Origin: an uncultured Eubacteriales bacterium
GTDB lineage: Bacteria > Bacillota > Clostridia > Oscillospirales > Acutalibacteraceae
Direction of reading: 5' to 3'
Assembly: GCA_934546985.1 (NCBI GenBank)
Contig: CAKTEE010000015.1
Coordinates: 1-47,430 of the forward strand
Length of the DNA: 47,430 nt
The notes beneath the pieces are model-generated. The model was not told the origin of the DNA. It saw nothing but the letters and a program-made list of their open reading frames with translations, and did no database searches. The first letter of the stretch is position 1. Each line of letters begins with the position of its first letter. Shown here in pieces: positions 34,542 to 43,714 of the stretch. The translations under genes and the position numbers were made by a program.

Positions 34542-34578
34542 AAAAAACAGCCGTTGGTGAAAACCGGCGGCTGTTTTT
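34542..34578. terminator. Bidirectional terminator between the fusion gene and the deacetylase gene
   Basis: AAAACAGCCG and CGGCTGTTTTT arms with an inner GGT/ACC pair, A-run on one side and T-run on the other. It can end both converging transcripts. Confidence 0.8.
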
Positions 34579-34642
34579 GATGCTGTAATAAAGAGTTTAC
34601 TGCTGATATTTACACAGTTGTATATTTGTTTGTTGAAAATTA

Positions 34643-35467
34643 TCAATGTGTAGGTATCTGCGTTAATTCTGTTTGCGAAGTTTCCGGGATTGCAGTGGTA
34701 ATATCGCTGTTGCTCACCTGGCGTCCGGTGTTATCAAGAGTATAGTTATTTTTATAAATCAAATCGTTCACTGTTACCAGTTCATACCCGTCTGCCTGTA
34801 GTTTTTCAATAATGCCGGGCAGAGCGGCAGGGGTGTTCATAGCTGCATTATGGAATAAAATAATAGAGCCATTGGTAACACCGGACAGTACCCGTGTTTG
34901 TATATCTGCTGCACTCAGGTTTTTCCAGTCCAAACTGTCTACGTCCCATTGAATCGCATACATGTTTTCTTCTTCAATTACTTCAAGCAGGGCGTTGTTA
35001 TAATCTCCGTAGGGTGGTCGCAGAAGATTGGGGCGAATGCCGGTAACTTTTTCTATTTTGTCATTGCAAGCGCGGATTTCACTGCGGATTTCTTCACGGG
35101 CGAGTTTTGGAAGATTTGGATGAGTATTAGAATGGTTCATGATTTCGTGACCGGCTTCTGCAAGGGCTTTTACAGATTCCGGGTATTTATCAACCCATTC
35201 CCCTACAACAAAAAATGTTGCTTTTGCATTATATTTTCCTAAAATATCAATAAGTTCCTGTGTGTCTTCGTTTCCCCATGCGGCGTCAAATGTAAGGCAG
35301 GCCTTTTTCTGATTTGTCTGCACTGCATAAATGGGTAATTTTCTTACTTTTGCATTTGTTGTGGTCACAGATATAGAAGAGGAAATTCCCCATAGGGCAA
35401 GTATGCCGGCCATAAGGCATAATCCAATAGCAAACAGGCTCTTTTTAGTGAGTATAAAAATTTTCAT
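34643..35467 (-). CDS. pdaB: Polysaccharide deacetylase, PdaB-like
   Basis: A 274-residue NodB-domain protein with an N-terminal membrane anchor/signal (residues 8-28). Conserved motifs: motif 1 is TFDAAWGNEDT (the PdaB-type form of TFDDG, in which the catalytic base Asp is kept), motif 2 is NHSNTHP (metal ligands), motif 3 is RPPYGDYN, then WDVDSLDW and LFHNA. PdaB-type enzymes act on spore cortex or cell-wall glycan, so its presence points to a spore former. Start at ATG 35467, with GGGGG 7 bases upstream; an upstream in-frame ATG at 35494 lacks a site. It converges with the fusion gene. Confidence 0.85.
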   Translation of the reverse strand: MKIFILTKKSLFAIGLCLMAGILALWGISSSISVTTTNAKVRKLPIYAVQTNQKKACLTFDAAWGNEDTQELIDILGKYNAKATFFVVGEWVDKYPESVKALAEAGHEIMNHSNTHPNLPKLAREEIRSEIRACNDKIEKVTGIRPNLLRPPYGDYNNALLEVIEEENMYAIQWDVDSLDWKNLSAADIQTRVLSGVTNGSIILFHNAAMNTPAALPGIIEKLQADGYELVTVNDLIYKNNYTLDNTGRQVSNSDITTAIPETSQTELTQIPTH

Positions 35468-35585
35468 ATCAAAACCCCCATAATGGTAAAACATCCGGTC
35501 TTTCTTTTAAATTTATGCAAGTACCAACCGATCCATTCGCATGTTTCAATAGAATAATTTTATTGGGCGTCTTTTCTTTTTCCTC

Positions 35586-35615
35586 TTGTTATTGGTTAGG
35601 CGTTTATGGTACAAT
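35586..35615 (+). promoter_or_regulatory. Promoter for the beta-helix/DUF4434 pair
   Basis: TTGTTA (35586-35591), 18-base spacer, TACAAT (35610-35615) with an extended -10 TGG; about 55 bases before the start codon. Confidence 0.55.
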
Positions 35616-35668
35616 AAAAATAAAATTAGGCAATTCGCACAAAAAAATATAAAAATGGAGTGGTATTT

Positions 35669-38251
35669 GTGAATAAACGCTCAATTTTTTGCGTTGCGTT
35701 ATGTCTGCTGATTGGGTTTGGGCTGGTGAGTGATGTTTTGCCGGCGCCTAAGGCACATGCTGTTTATGCAGGAGATGTCGTTGCGTCAGATTTTTCCTGT
35801 GCAGGTTATCAGCAAACGTCCCCTGTTGCAGAAATTTTGGATTTAACGGAGTTTGGTGTAAAAGCAAACGATGGGTTAGATGATACTGCTGCACTTCAAG
35901 CGGCGATTGACGGCTTGCAGGGAAAGGCTTCGCCTGAAAAAAGATATGTTTTGCTTCTGCCTGCCGGAGAAGTCATTCTTTCTGATGAAATCCATATGGA
36001 CGTTAGCGGTGTTACTTTGAAAGGCCGTGGGAGCGATCCAGTAAACGGAACAAAAATCAATTTTAAACCGCAGGGTTCTGTAGTGTATCCGTCCAATTCT
36101 GATGGTTCCGGCGAGCAGGAACCTACCATTGACGGGAAGATGTGGCCTGGAAATGCGGCGTTTCGTGTGGAAACAAGGCTGAAGGATTCCAAAGACCAGA
36201 ATTATGAGGGCAGTGTGAATTTTCACTGGGTTTCTGGTGTGAAATTGGCAGAATCCGGTGCGTTTAAAGGTGATACGGTATTGCCTCTGTATAAAGGCAC
36301 TGCGGGTCAGTTTAGAGTTGGGATGGATATTCTGGTCCGTTCAGCCAATACCGCTGAATTTTATGAAGAAGCTCATGTCCCTGTGCAATATCAGGATTTT
36401 AACGCACATATGCGTACCCAGATGTTTAAAGTAACTGCAGTTGATGTTATTCATAATACAATTACAATTCATAAACCATTGGAGTTTGACTTGCCGTTTG
36501 CCAACAGCTCCAATTACAACAGCAAAGTAGTGCCCCTGACAACGGTAACTGATATTGGCTTTGAAGATTTCTATTTTACACAAACCCTTGATCATACCAA
36601 GTATGCAGGAACCGTAAATGCAGATGAATATGACCCCGTAACTAATCCGGGCGGCGTAGGTCATCGCTATGAAAATGCGGCGTATGAGTATGCGATCCAT
36701 GGAATCCTGTTCCGTTATGCTTCTAACTGTTATATAAATAATGTGCAGATGTATATGGCGGGTTCCCACCCCATTGTTACAGAGTTTGCAAGCAATTTGA
36801 CTGTTTCCAATAATATCATTGACGGTTCATGGAATAAAGGCAAGGGCGGGCATGGCTATATTCGTCTTTCCAAACTGAACGACAGCATTGTTGAAAACAA
36901 TACTGTCAGGAATGTCCGACATCTGGCAATTCAATGGTCATCCAGTGACAATATTATTCGCGGGAATGATTTGAACTGTGATATTAACCTTCACGGCGGC
37001 TGGGAACGAAATAATTATATTATTAACAATGTATCTCATCTTCCCTATGAACACCGAAGCTGGGAAGGAGGAAACCCAGAAAACAGCACGTGGTATCCGA
37101 TTTTCTGGTCCAGCGCCCCGCAGGCGAGCAAGTGGGCGGGACCGTCCGGTTACAATAATGTTTTATATGGAAACGAGTTTTATAAACAGGAAACCGCAGG
37201 CGGAGAAATGAAATTATGGTCTAAATACAGCGGTGCGGATAAAATTATCCATCTTGGCTGGGATGGCGCCGCATGGAAGCATTTAATGCTGAATGGTAGT
37301 ATTCTGAACCAGTGGAGTAATAACGAAAATCAGGATTATACGCAGGGAAACGGCATATTTGTAGAAACGTTTGATGTACCATCTGATTTATCTCTGTCGG
37401 CAAGGGAAGTTACGGTTGAAGCAGGTCAGGCCTTGGATTTACAGCTTCTTTCCCGTACCGGACAGGTTTATGAGCCTTTGGTTATTTGGGAGAGTGAAGA
37501 TACAGGAATTGCAACTGTAACCAGCGGAAAAGTGAATGGTATTTCAGTAGGCAAAACAGTAGTAACAGCTTCTTATCCAGGCAGTGATGAAAAAGTGACG
37601 TGTACGGTAACTGTAATGCCGTCAACTGTTCCAGAGATTCCTGTAATTACAATCAGCCAGACCACTTTAAATGTTGAGGTAAAGCAAAAGGCAGTACTTC
37701 AAGTTTTATCTAATGGTAAAGCGGTTCCTTATCAGTTGGTAACATGGTCAAGTTCGGCATGGTTTGTGCAGGTGGATAAATACGGTATTATTACCCCAAA
37801 TTCTACGGGAACGGTTACTGTTACCGGCGTTTACGATGGAACTTCCTATACCTGTACGGTCAATGTTTATCCTGTTGGTGGAGTGCCAACAACAGGTGAG
37901 GAAACGACAACTGAACCTGAAATTACAACAGAGCCAATAACAAAACCGCCTATAGAGCCGGAAGATTTCAAATTTGAAAGTTTGACGGGAAATTACCAGG
38001 GCGTTCAAATGCCCGGGACAAAATTGCAGTTTCAGGCAAAGGCTGTCGGCGGCAGTGGATCCTACCGTTATATCTACTACGTTAGCAAAAACGGTTATCT
38101 CAATTATGTAACCCGAACTGCGGTGCAGGAAGATACATTTAGCTATACGCCGCAGGAGCAGGGGGTCTATACCGTAATGATTTATTGTTATGACGGTTAT
38201 GGTCAATGTGTTTCTTATAAAACCAACGTCACAGTTGGCGCAATAATATAA
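35669..38251 (+). CDS. Secreted pectate-lyase-superfamily beta-helix protein with Ig-like domains
   Basis: An 860-residue exported protein. Signal peptide about residues 1-32 (cleavage near AHA-VYAGD). Residues 48-560 form a right-handed parallel beta-helix of the Pectate_lyase_3 type, opening with LDLTEFGVKANDGLDDTAALQAAIDGL and ending in repeated NNIIDGS/NNTVRN/NIIRGNDL rungs. Two Ig-like bacterial domains (Big_2 type) follow at about 575-645 and 660-735, then a Thr/Glu/Pro-rich linker and a Tyr-rich module to the end. Start: GTG 35669, 8 bases after TGGAG. It is probably a glycan lyase, hydrolase or epimerase acting outside the cell. The DUF4434 gene follows by 13 bases. Confidence 0.85.
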   Translation: MNKRSIFCVALCLLIGFGLVSDVLPAPKAHAVYAGDVVASDFSCAGYQQTSPVAEILDLTEFGVKANDGLDDTAALQAAIDGLQGKASPEKRYVLLLPAGEVILSDEIHMDVSGVTLKGRGSDPVNGTKINFKPQGSVVYPSNSDGSGEQEPTIDGKMWPGNAAFRVETRLKDSKDQNYEGSVNFHWVSGVKLAESGAFKGDTVLPLYKGTAGQFRVGMDILVRSANTAEFYEEAHVPVQYQDFNAHMRTQMFKVTAVDVIHNTITIHKPLEFDLPFANSSNYNSKVVPLTTVTDIGFEDFYFTQTLDHTKYAGTVNADEYDPVTNPGGVGHRYENAAYEYAIHGILFRYASNCYINNVQMYMAGSHPIVTEFASNLTVSNNIIDGSWNKGKGGHGYIRLSKLNDSIVENNTVRNVRHLAIQWSSSDNIIRGNDLNCDINLHGGWERNNYIINNVSHLPYEHRSWEGGNPENSTWYPIFWSSAPQASKWAGPSGYNNVLYGNEFYKQETAGGEMKLWSKYSGADKIIHLGWDGAAWKHLMLNGSILNQWSNNENQDYTQGNGIFVETFDVPSDLSLSAREVTVEAGQALDLQLLSRTGQVYEPLVIWESEDTGIATVTSGKVNGISVGKTVVTASYPGSDEKVTCTVTVMPSTVPEIPVITISQTTLNVEVKQKAVLQVLSNGKAVPYQLVTWSSSAWFVQVDKYGIITPNSTGTVTVTGVYDGTSYTCTVNVYPVGGVPTTGEETTTEPEITTEPITKPPIEPEDFKFESLTGNYQGVQMPGTKLQFQAKAVGGSGSYRYIYYVSKNGYLNYVTRTAVQEDTFSYTPQEQGVYTVMIYCYDGYGQCVSYKTNVTVGAII

Positions 38252-38264
38252 AGGAGCTGAAAAA

Positions 38265-39992
38265 ATGAAGAAAAGTCGACGTTTCTTAGCATTGGCAGTA
38301 GCATTGGTGGTGCTTGCAGTTATGGTTCCGGTTTATACCTGGGCTGCCGGAGCGCCTGCGTTGATATCTGCTGAAGTACAACAGAAAAATGTTTTAGTGA
38401 ATCAGGATGTGGTTTTCCGTGTTGTTACAGACACAAATGCCACAAAAGTCAGAGTTGTAAATGAGGACGGTACTACTTACAGTATTGCAAATATTGATGC
38501 AGGTTTTGCCAGTTATGCAGATGTAGACGGACAGCGTACATGGACAATTACCAAAAAGGCCCAGTTTTCTGGAGTAACAACAAAAACTATTCAAGTGGGA
38601 AGTACCATATATGGATATGGCCCTCAGAAATTAAAAATTAAATTTGGTTCCCACTTTACAGAAGATGAATTTACTGATATTGATGCAGAGCCAGCAACAC
38701 GCGGAATGGAAGGTACATTTATCCAATCGTGGATGGTGAGAGACTGGACGCAGGAACGCTGGAATGCAGAGTTTGCAGCTATGCAGGAAGCCGGGATGAA
38801 ATATCTGATTGTGCAGTCGGTTACTGACGTTGCATACCAGACCAGCGGAAGCGCCTATGGGCAGGATTACAGCCGTTATCCAAAAGATTATGCCGTCAGT
38901 ATGTATCCGTCAGAATTACCGCTGCTCAGTGGAACAAATAATGGTATTGATTCATTGGAACGTTGCTTTGCTGCGGCAAAAGCACATGATATCCAGCTTT
39001 ATCTTGGGCCCTGCTCCGATAACCGCTGGTGGCTGTTTGGCTGGGGAATGCCAAGCGCGCCGGCAGGTGTTACAGATTTGAAAAAAGACAGTTATTTTGC
39101 AAACTGGGCGCGTGAGAATGCAGAGTTAAACAACAGCGTAATGGAAGAGATTTATAACCGTTATGCGGATAAATATGCAGATACGCTTGCCGGCTGGTAT
39201 TATTACAATGAAGTATGGAATATTGATGTTGCCTGCGCCGGAACGGATAATGGGGTTTATGCTGAAATTTTATCTGACAGCATGAACCGTATCATTGCAA
39301 AAATAAATGAACTTGATTCATCCAAGAAATTTATGCTTAGTCCCTTCTATAACACCACAATTTCCACAGCGGTTCAAAACGGGGATATGTGGGCGTCTAT
39401 TCTGGAGAAAACAAATTTCCGTCAGGGAGATATTTTCGCCCCGCAGGACTGTATTGGCGGACATCCGGACGACGCTTTTAATGGGACGATTGACACATGG
39501 ACGAAAGAACTGAAACGCGCAAGCCTTGCAAACAGCAACGTCAGCTTCTGGTCTAATAACGAAAACTTTATTGAAGGCGGCGGCATTGCATTGCTTGACA
39601 GATATATACAGCAGCTGGAAGTCACCTCTCAGTATGCAGAGAAAAATATCTGTTTCTCATGGAATCATTATTATTCTCCGGAGTTGGTGAACCAAGGGTA
39701 TCAGAATACATACTTGAACTATCTTGAAAACGGTGTTCTGGAATCTCAGGCTCCGACAGTGCCGACTCTGTCTAAATCCGGCTATACCATTAACATCAGC
39801 GGTTCTACAGACAATATCGGCGTATGCGGCTACTATATTTATAAGGGAGATATGAATACGCTTGCAGCAACGCTGGTGTGTGATAAAAATAGTGTGCCTT
39901 CCTCTTATACAGCGAACAGCGCGGGAACCTATTATGTTGTTGCTTACGATTTTGCAAATAACAAATCAGAGCCTGTACAGGTTGTAGTGTAA
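38265..39992 (+). CDS. Secreted DUF4434 (glycosidase-like TIM barrel) protein with C-terminal Fn3/Ig-like domain
   Basis: A 575-residue exported protein with a signal peptide (residues 6-28, cleavage near WAA-GAP), an N-terminal beta domain, and a central TIM barrel of the DUF4434 type: EGTFIQSWMVRDWTQERW, FAAMQEAGMKYLIVQSV, LGPCSDNRWW, and the GWYYYNEVWN strand, where the Glu is a candidate catalytic residue. The C-terminal 80 residues form a small Ig/Fn3-like domain (GSTDNIGVCGYYIYKGD). DUF4434 proteins are thought to act on polysaccharides; substrate unknown. AAAGGAG before the ATG; co-transcribed with the beta-helix gene. Confidence 0.85.
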   Translation: MKKSRRFLALAVALVVLAVMVPVYTWAAGAPALISAEVQQKNVLVNQDVVFRVVTDTNATKVRVVNEDGTTYSIANIDAGFASYADVDGQRTWTITKKAQFSGVTTKTIQVGSTIYGYGPQKLKIKFGSHFTEDEFTDIDAEPATRGMEGTFIQSWMVRDWTQERWNAEFAAMQEAGMKYLIVQSVTDVAYQTSGSAYGQDYSRYPKDYAVSMYPSELPLLSGTNNGIDSLERCFAAAKAHDIQLYLGPCSDNRWWLFGWGMPSAPAGVTDLKKDSYFANWARENAELNNSVMEEIYNRYADKYADTLAGWYYYNEVWNIDVACAGTDNGVYAEILSDSMNRIIAKINELDSSKKFMLSPFYNTTISTAVQNGDMWASILEKTNFRQGDIFAPQDCIGGHPDDAFNGTIDTWTKELKRASLANSNVSFWSNNENFIEGGGIALLDRYIQQLEVTSQYAEKNICFSWNHYYSPELVNQGYQNTYLNYLENGVLESQAPTVPTLSKSGYTINISGSTDNIGVCGYYIYKGDMNTLAATLVCDKNSVPSSYTANSAGTYYVVAYDFANNKSEPVQVVV

Positions 39993-40031
39993 CATTGGCT
40001 GACGAAAGGAGAGCAAAAATTTATTTTTGAA

Positions 40032-40078
40032 AAATAACGATACTGGAAAGTCTGAAAGGCGCTCCGGTATCGTTATTT
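40032..40078 (+). terminator. Terminator after the DUF4434 gene
   Basis: AAATAACGATACTGG (40032-40046) pairs with CCGGTATCGTTATTT (40064-40078), a 15-bp stem with one G-T pair, 17-base loop. The T-run is short, so it may also be a stabilising 3' hairpin. Confidence 0.7.
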
Positions 40079-40110
40079 GCATTTAAAAATGATTTCCCGT
40101 GTTTCTCTTG

Positions 40111-40139
40111 TTGCAGTTTTTGGTAAACTGTTTTATAAT
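40111..40139 (+). promoter_or_regulatory. Promoter for the 40.2-41.4 kb pair
   Basis: TTGCAG (40111-40116), 17-base spacer, TATAAT (40134-40139), about 55 bases upstream of the TTG start. Confidence 0.65.
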
Positions 40140-40193
40140 TTGACTATGCCTTTGCCCTCGGGTAAAATTCCAGATTGGTTGGAGGAACTGTGA

Positions 40194-40985
40194 TTGAAGA
40201 AAGTAATTGCTGTTTTACTGTGTTTTGTGTTATTGTTTTGCATACCGTGTTCTGTTTTTGCAGAAGGGAACGTTATAACAAATAACGAGGAATTGCTTGA
40301 AATAAATATACCGGAAAAATTTAATGTGATTACCGTGCAAAATATGGGGTCCCATCAGGCATATATTGAAGAGAAAGGGACAGATGCAGAGAGTTTGGAA
40401 AACAGTTTTAAAACAAGAGGTATTGTTGCCTGCGGATATACGCAGGACAGGACGCAGGAGCTTTTTGTAGCGGTAACCACCAATAAAGCGGCGAAAAATA
40501 TTTTTTCTATCGACCGCTTCACGCAGGAAGAAGCAGATAACCAGCTTTCTGCTTTTCAGGACCCTGCCAATGAGAAAACCGGTATTTACGTGAACAGTGC
40601 GACATATGTGGAGAACGAGGGAATCAAATTCCTCAGGGGCAGTTTTGAAAACAGGTATGATCCGGAAACGCCGGTCCGAGTATTCCAGTATTATACATTA
40701 ATGAACGGCCGATATTATACGGTTTCTTTATATGATTATGCCCAGACGGATTTTGCAGTATTAGGCGAACAGATAGACGATATTATGAAAGGGTTCCGTT
40801 TTACCAGCATATTACAGCCGGAAAAGGAAAGAGAAACACAGCTGGCGTCTGAAAAAATCATTCCGGTATTCATTATGGCAGGATTGATTCTTGGAATTAT
40901 TATATTAGTAATTATTATGCGCCGTTCTGACAAAAAAAGGGCGCGTGCTGTTCAGGGTTCTTCAAAGGAGAAAATATATGATTAA
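40194..40985 (+). CDS. Exported protein with C-terminal membrane anchor, function unknown
   Basis: A 263-residue protein: signal peptide (residues 3-23, cleavage near VFA-EGN), an extracellular domain of about 190 residues, one transmembrane helix (about 219-239) and a basic cytoplasmic tail (RRSDKKRAR). The outer domain, with LEINIPEKFNVITV and YYTLMNGRYYTVSLYDYA, resembles PsbP/DUF1795-like folds, but I cannot assign it. Start is TTG 40194 with GGAGG 8 bases upstream. It overlaps the following DUF4234 gene by 8 bases, so they are a coupled pair. Confidence 0.75.
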   Translation: MKKVIAVLLCFVLLFCIPCSVFAEGNVITNNEELLEINIPEKFNVITVQNMGSHQAYIEEKGTDAESLENSFKTRGIVACGYTQDRTQELFVAVTTNKAAKNIFSIDRFTQEEADNQLSAFQDPANEKTGIYVNSATYVENEGIKFLRGSFENRYDPETPVRVFQYYTLMNGRYYTVSLYDYAQTDFAVLGEQIDDIMKGFRFTSILQPEKERETQLASEKIIPVFIMAGLILGIIILVIIMRRSDKKRARAVQGSSKEKIYD

Positions 40986-41397
40986 ACAGCGGAGCTTAGC
41001 CGTATTTTTATTACTTTCCTTTGTTACATGCGGCATTTACTCTATTGTATTTTTTTATCAGTATACAGAGGATGTTAATAAAGTTTGTTATGCAGACGGG
41101 GAAAAAAACCAGAATTATATTATTGTGTGCTTGCTGAGTATAATAACCTGCGGAATTTATTGGTATTATTGGCTGTATCAGCAGGCAAATAGGTTAAATC
41201 ATGCCGCACCGCGTTATCATATGGATTTTCAGGAGGACGGTGTAACAGTTCTTTTGTGGTATTTGCTGGGGTCTGTTATTATTGTCGGGCCGTTTATTGC
41301 CTTACACATCATGATAAAGAATATGAATGCAATTGCGCCGGTTTATAATATGGCAAAGAATTCATACAATGCGATGTATGCACCGTATCAAAAATAG
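40978..41397 (+). CDS. DUF4234 family membrane protein
   Basis: A 139-residue protein with two to four membrane segments and the duplicated DUF4234 motif: TCGIYSIVFFYQYTEDVN near the N-terminus and TCGIYWYYWLYQQANRLN in the middle, followed by a third hydrophobic segment near residue 95. The start at ATG 40978 (AAAGGAG 7 bases upstream) overlaps the preceding gene's stop. Function unknown; the pairing with an exported membrane protein suggests a joint membrane role. Confidence 0.8.
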   Translation: MIKQRSLAVFLLLSFVTCGIYSIVFFYQYTEDVNKVCYADGEKNQNYIIVCLLSIITCGIYWYYWLYQQANRLNHAAPRYHMDFQEDGVTVLLWYLLGSVIIVGPFIALHIMIKNMNAIAPVYNMAKNSYNAMYAPYQK

Positions 41398-41409
41398 TTA
41401 AAGATTCTT

Positions 41410-41437
41410 ACGGGGATGTTTTTCATCTCCGTTTTCC
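41410..41437 (+). terminator. Rho-independent terminator after the DUF4234 gene
   Basis: ACGGGGATG (41410-41418) pairs with CATCTCCGT (41424-41432) through one G-T pair, loop TTTTT, followed by TTTCCTTT. Confidence 0.8.
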
Positions 41438-41475
41438 TTTATCCATGAAATAAGTATGAATAATATAGCAGAAAC

Positions 41476-41505
41476 CTTGTTTTTTATGATTGGTTCGCGG
41501 TATAA
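41476..41505 (+). promoter_or_regulatory. Promoter for the LCP-like gene
   Basis: TTGTTT (41476-41481), 18-base spacer, TATAAT (41500-41505), about 60 bases upstream of the start. Confidence 0.6.
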
Positions 41506-41565
41506 TAAATCTTAATCTTATCATTGAATCAGGCAGAAAGAAATAGAATGAGGACGGGGTGCAAG

Positions 41566-42525
41566 ATGGGAGATTACAGATCCTATCACTATAAACGCCG
41601 GCCGGACCGCTATCGGCCTAAAAAGAAAAAAGGCCCGATTGTAAAGGCGCTCCTGTTGGGGCTTCTTTTATTTCTGGTGTTTGTGGCGGGGACGACGGCG
41701 TACGTGGTTTTAGATACTTATGATTTTAGCCTGAAAGCGGCGTTTTCCGATCTTTTTAATAAGGGAAAAAAATCGGAGGAAGAACCGAGGGGTGAGGAAC
41801 GTCCTCAGGGAGAGGCAACATTTTTAACGGCGATAACTGCAAACAGGGAAGAAAAAGTATATGCTTTTGTGATTATCCGCGCGGATTTGGGGAAGCAAAG
41901 TTTCCGTACCTGCGCTTTGCCGCCTCAAACATTGGTTCAGGGAAACTTGAACGAAGAAACGATGGAAGAAATGCTTTGGGGCTCCGGTATGTCCGCAGTG
42001 TGTGAAGCTGTGGAGAAAACCTATGGTATCCCCATTGACAGATATGTGCGTGCTACACAAGGGGGATTTGAAAAACTGGTGGATCAGCTCGGCGGCGTTT
42101 ATTTTCATGTGGAAAAGGATTTGGTTTATAACACAGATGCCCTGAGTATGCATGTACAGGGCGGCAGTCAAACATTAACCGGCGCTGCGGCGCTGCACGT
42201 TATGCGATACCCTGAATGGGAGCAGGGCAAAATGTATCAATATCAAATACAGTCGCAGGTAATCGCGGCGCTTTTAGATCAAAATATAAATGAAAAAAAT
42301 GCAGAAAAAGGCGATGCGCTGTTTAATAATCTGATTAACCTTGTCCAATCGGATATATCTATTGCTGATTACCGGGCAAATGCAGAAGAACTTAAAAAAT
42401 ATGCAGTTTTTCAGGAAAAAAATGCGGCGCAGATTGTCACTGCTCAAGGAGAATTTATAGAAACAGAAGCAGGAAAACAGGTATTTCGATTAACAGAAGA
42501 TTTGCGTTCAGTGTTGTTATCCTGA
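41566..42525 (+). CDS. LytR-CpsA-Psr (LCP)-like envelope protein with altered active site
   Basis: A 319-residue membrane-anchored protein: basic cytoplasmic tail, one transmembrane helix (about residues 26-46), then an extracellular LCP-like domain with the family's LVDQLGGVYFHVEKDLVY and LTGAAALHVMRYP landmarks. LCP enzymes attach teichoic acids and other glycans to peptidoglycan from lipid carriers. Here key positions differ: the usual PRDT is P119-P120-Q121-T122 (Arg and Asp lost), and the usual Arg-rich segment after the RYR motif is MYQYQIQSQV. So it is probably not a standard LCP transferase. ATG 41566 is chosen for its GGGG site 6 bases upstream. Two transglutaminase-like lipoproteins follow. 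Confidence 0.75.
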   Translation: MGDYRSYHYKRRPDRYRPKKKKGPIVKALLLGLLLFLVFVAGTTAYVVLDTYDFSLKAAFSDLFNKGKKSEEEPRGEERPQGEATFLTAITANREEKVYAFVIIRADLGKQSFRTCALPPQTLVQGNLNEETMEEMLWGSGMSAVCEAVEKTYGIPIDRYVRATQGGFEKLVDQLGGVYFHVEKDLVYNTDALSMHVQGGSQTLTGAAALHVMRYPEWEQGKMYQYQIQSQVIAALLDQNINEKNAEKGDALFNNLINLVQSDISIADYRANAEELKKYAVFQEKNAAQIVTAQGEFIETEAGKQVFRLTEDLRSVLLS

Positions 42526-42550
42526 TGATTGGGGGCAGGTGGATTTTTTT

Positions 42551-43714
42551 GTGAAAAAAACAGCAGTTATCCTTGCCGTAATATTTTGTATGATTTTATT
42601 TTCTTCCTGTATCGTATTGGAATTTCCGTTAAATCCGGCGGGAGAAGCGGAGAGTATTTCTTCAAAGCAAAGTACGGCGGCTTCTGTACCATATACGGTG
42701 GATATGCAAGAGAAAAATACCATTAAATCACGCCATTATTATAATATATTGAATGCAGAGGAACAGGAAGCATATCACAACATGCTGACTGCAGTGCAAA
42801 AGCATGAAAAACAGGCATTCCTGCCTATGCTTGCGGAAACACAGATTTCAAAAGTTTTTCAAGCGCTTTGTTATGATAACCCATTACTATTTTGTTTGGA
42901 AAACCAATTTGGCTGGGGGAAGAGCGGGAACCGTACATTTATTGAATTCCATTATACGGATACTGCGCAGGAGTGCAGTGAGAAAGCAGAGAAAATGGAA
43001 CGGATTCTGGATGAGGCGATGCGGCAAATCCATAATGGAATGGACGATTTTCAAAAAGAACTGGCATTGCATGACTGGCTTGCGAAACGTTGTGAATATA
43101 GTGAGTCAGGCAGTGTTTCCTATACAGCTTACGGGGCGTTAGTGAACGGAAAAGCGGTGTGCGAGGGATATTCCAAAGCAATGCTTTTATTGCTCAACCG
43201 TGCAGGGATATCCGGATTTTTAATGACAGGTCAGGCGGTTACCAATGGCGTTGCAGGCGGTCATATATGGAATATAGTTGCGATTAACGGAGAAAATTAT
43301 CATCTGGATGTTACGTGGAATGTCCCGAAAGGTGCAGAACGTATCATTCAGCATGCATATTTTAATTTGACAGACGAACAAATTGCTGAAGATCATTCTG
43401 ATTTTGATACGAAACAAAGCGACTGTACTTCCCTGAAAGAAAATTATTACAGCCGCATGGGCACGCTGTTTGATTCCTATGACGAACTGTTGGAGAAGCT
43501 GCCTAATGCAGTCTCTGACATTTTATCGGCTGGAGGCAATATTTTTGAGTTTCGTTTGAACAGCCGTGAGAGTTATGATGAGGCAGTGACCAAACTGTTT
43601 GAATATGGAACAATTTACGATGTCTTGGAAAATGTTTCCGGCGGTTTGAATATTTCAAGTATATCTCATATGAGTACGCAAACGCAGTGTGCAGTCCTAT
43701 GCAAGTTAGGTTAG
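42551..43714 (+). CDS. Lipoprotein with transglutaminase-like domain
   Basis: A 387-residue predicted lipoprotein: signal peptide with LFSSC lipobox near residue 20, a Ser-rich linker, then an extracellular domain whose C-terminal part is transglutaminase-like, with an intact triad: Cys204 (VCEGYS), His238 (GGHIWNIV), Asp253 (YHLDVTW). The ALHDWLAKRCEY segment before the Cys is typical. Such domains cleave or cross-link peptides. The start is GTG 42551, 8 bases after GGTGG. It is 25 bases downstream of the LCP-like gene and 33 bases upstream of a paralogue; together they look like one operon. Confidence 0.85.
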   Translation: MKKTAVILAVIFCMILFSSCIVLEFPLNPAGEAESISSKQSTAASVPYTVDMQEKNTIKSRHYYNILNAEEQEAYHNMLTAVQKHEKQAFLPMLAETQISKVFQALCYDNPLLFCLENQFGWGKSGNRTFIEFHYTDTAQECSEKAEKMERILDEAMRQIHNGMDDFQKELALHDWLAKRCEYSESGSVSYTAYGALVNGKAVCEGYSKAMLLLLNRAGISGFLMTGQAVTNGVAGGHIWNIVAINGENYHLDVTWNVPKGAERIIQHAYFNLTDEQIAEDHSDFDTKQSDCTSLKENYYSRMGTLFDSYDELLEKLPNAVSDILSAGGNIFEFRLNSRESYDEAVTKLFEYGTIYDVLENVSGGLNISSISHMSTQTQCAVLCKLG

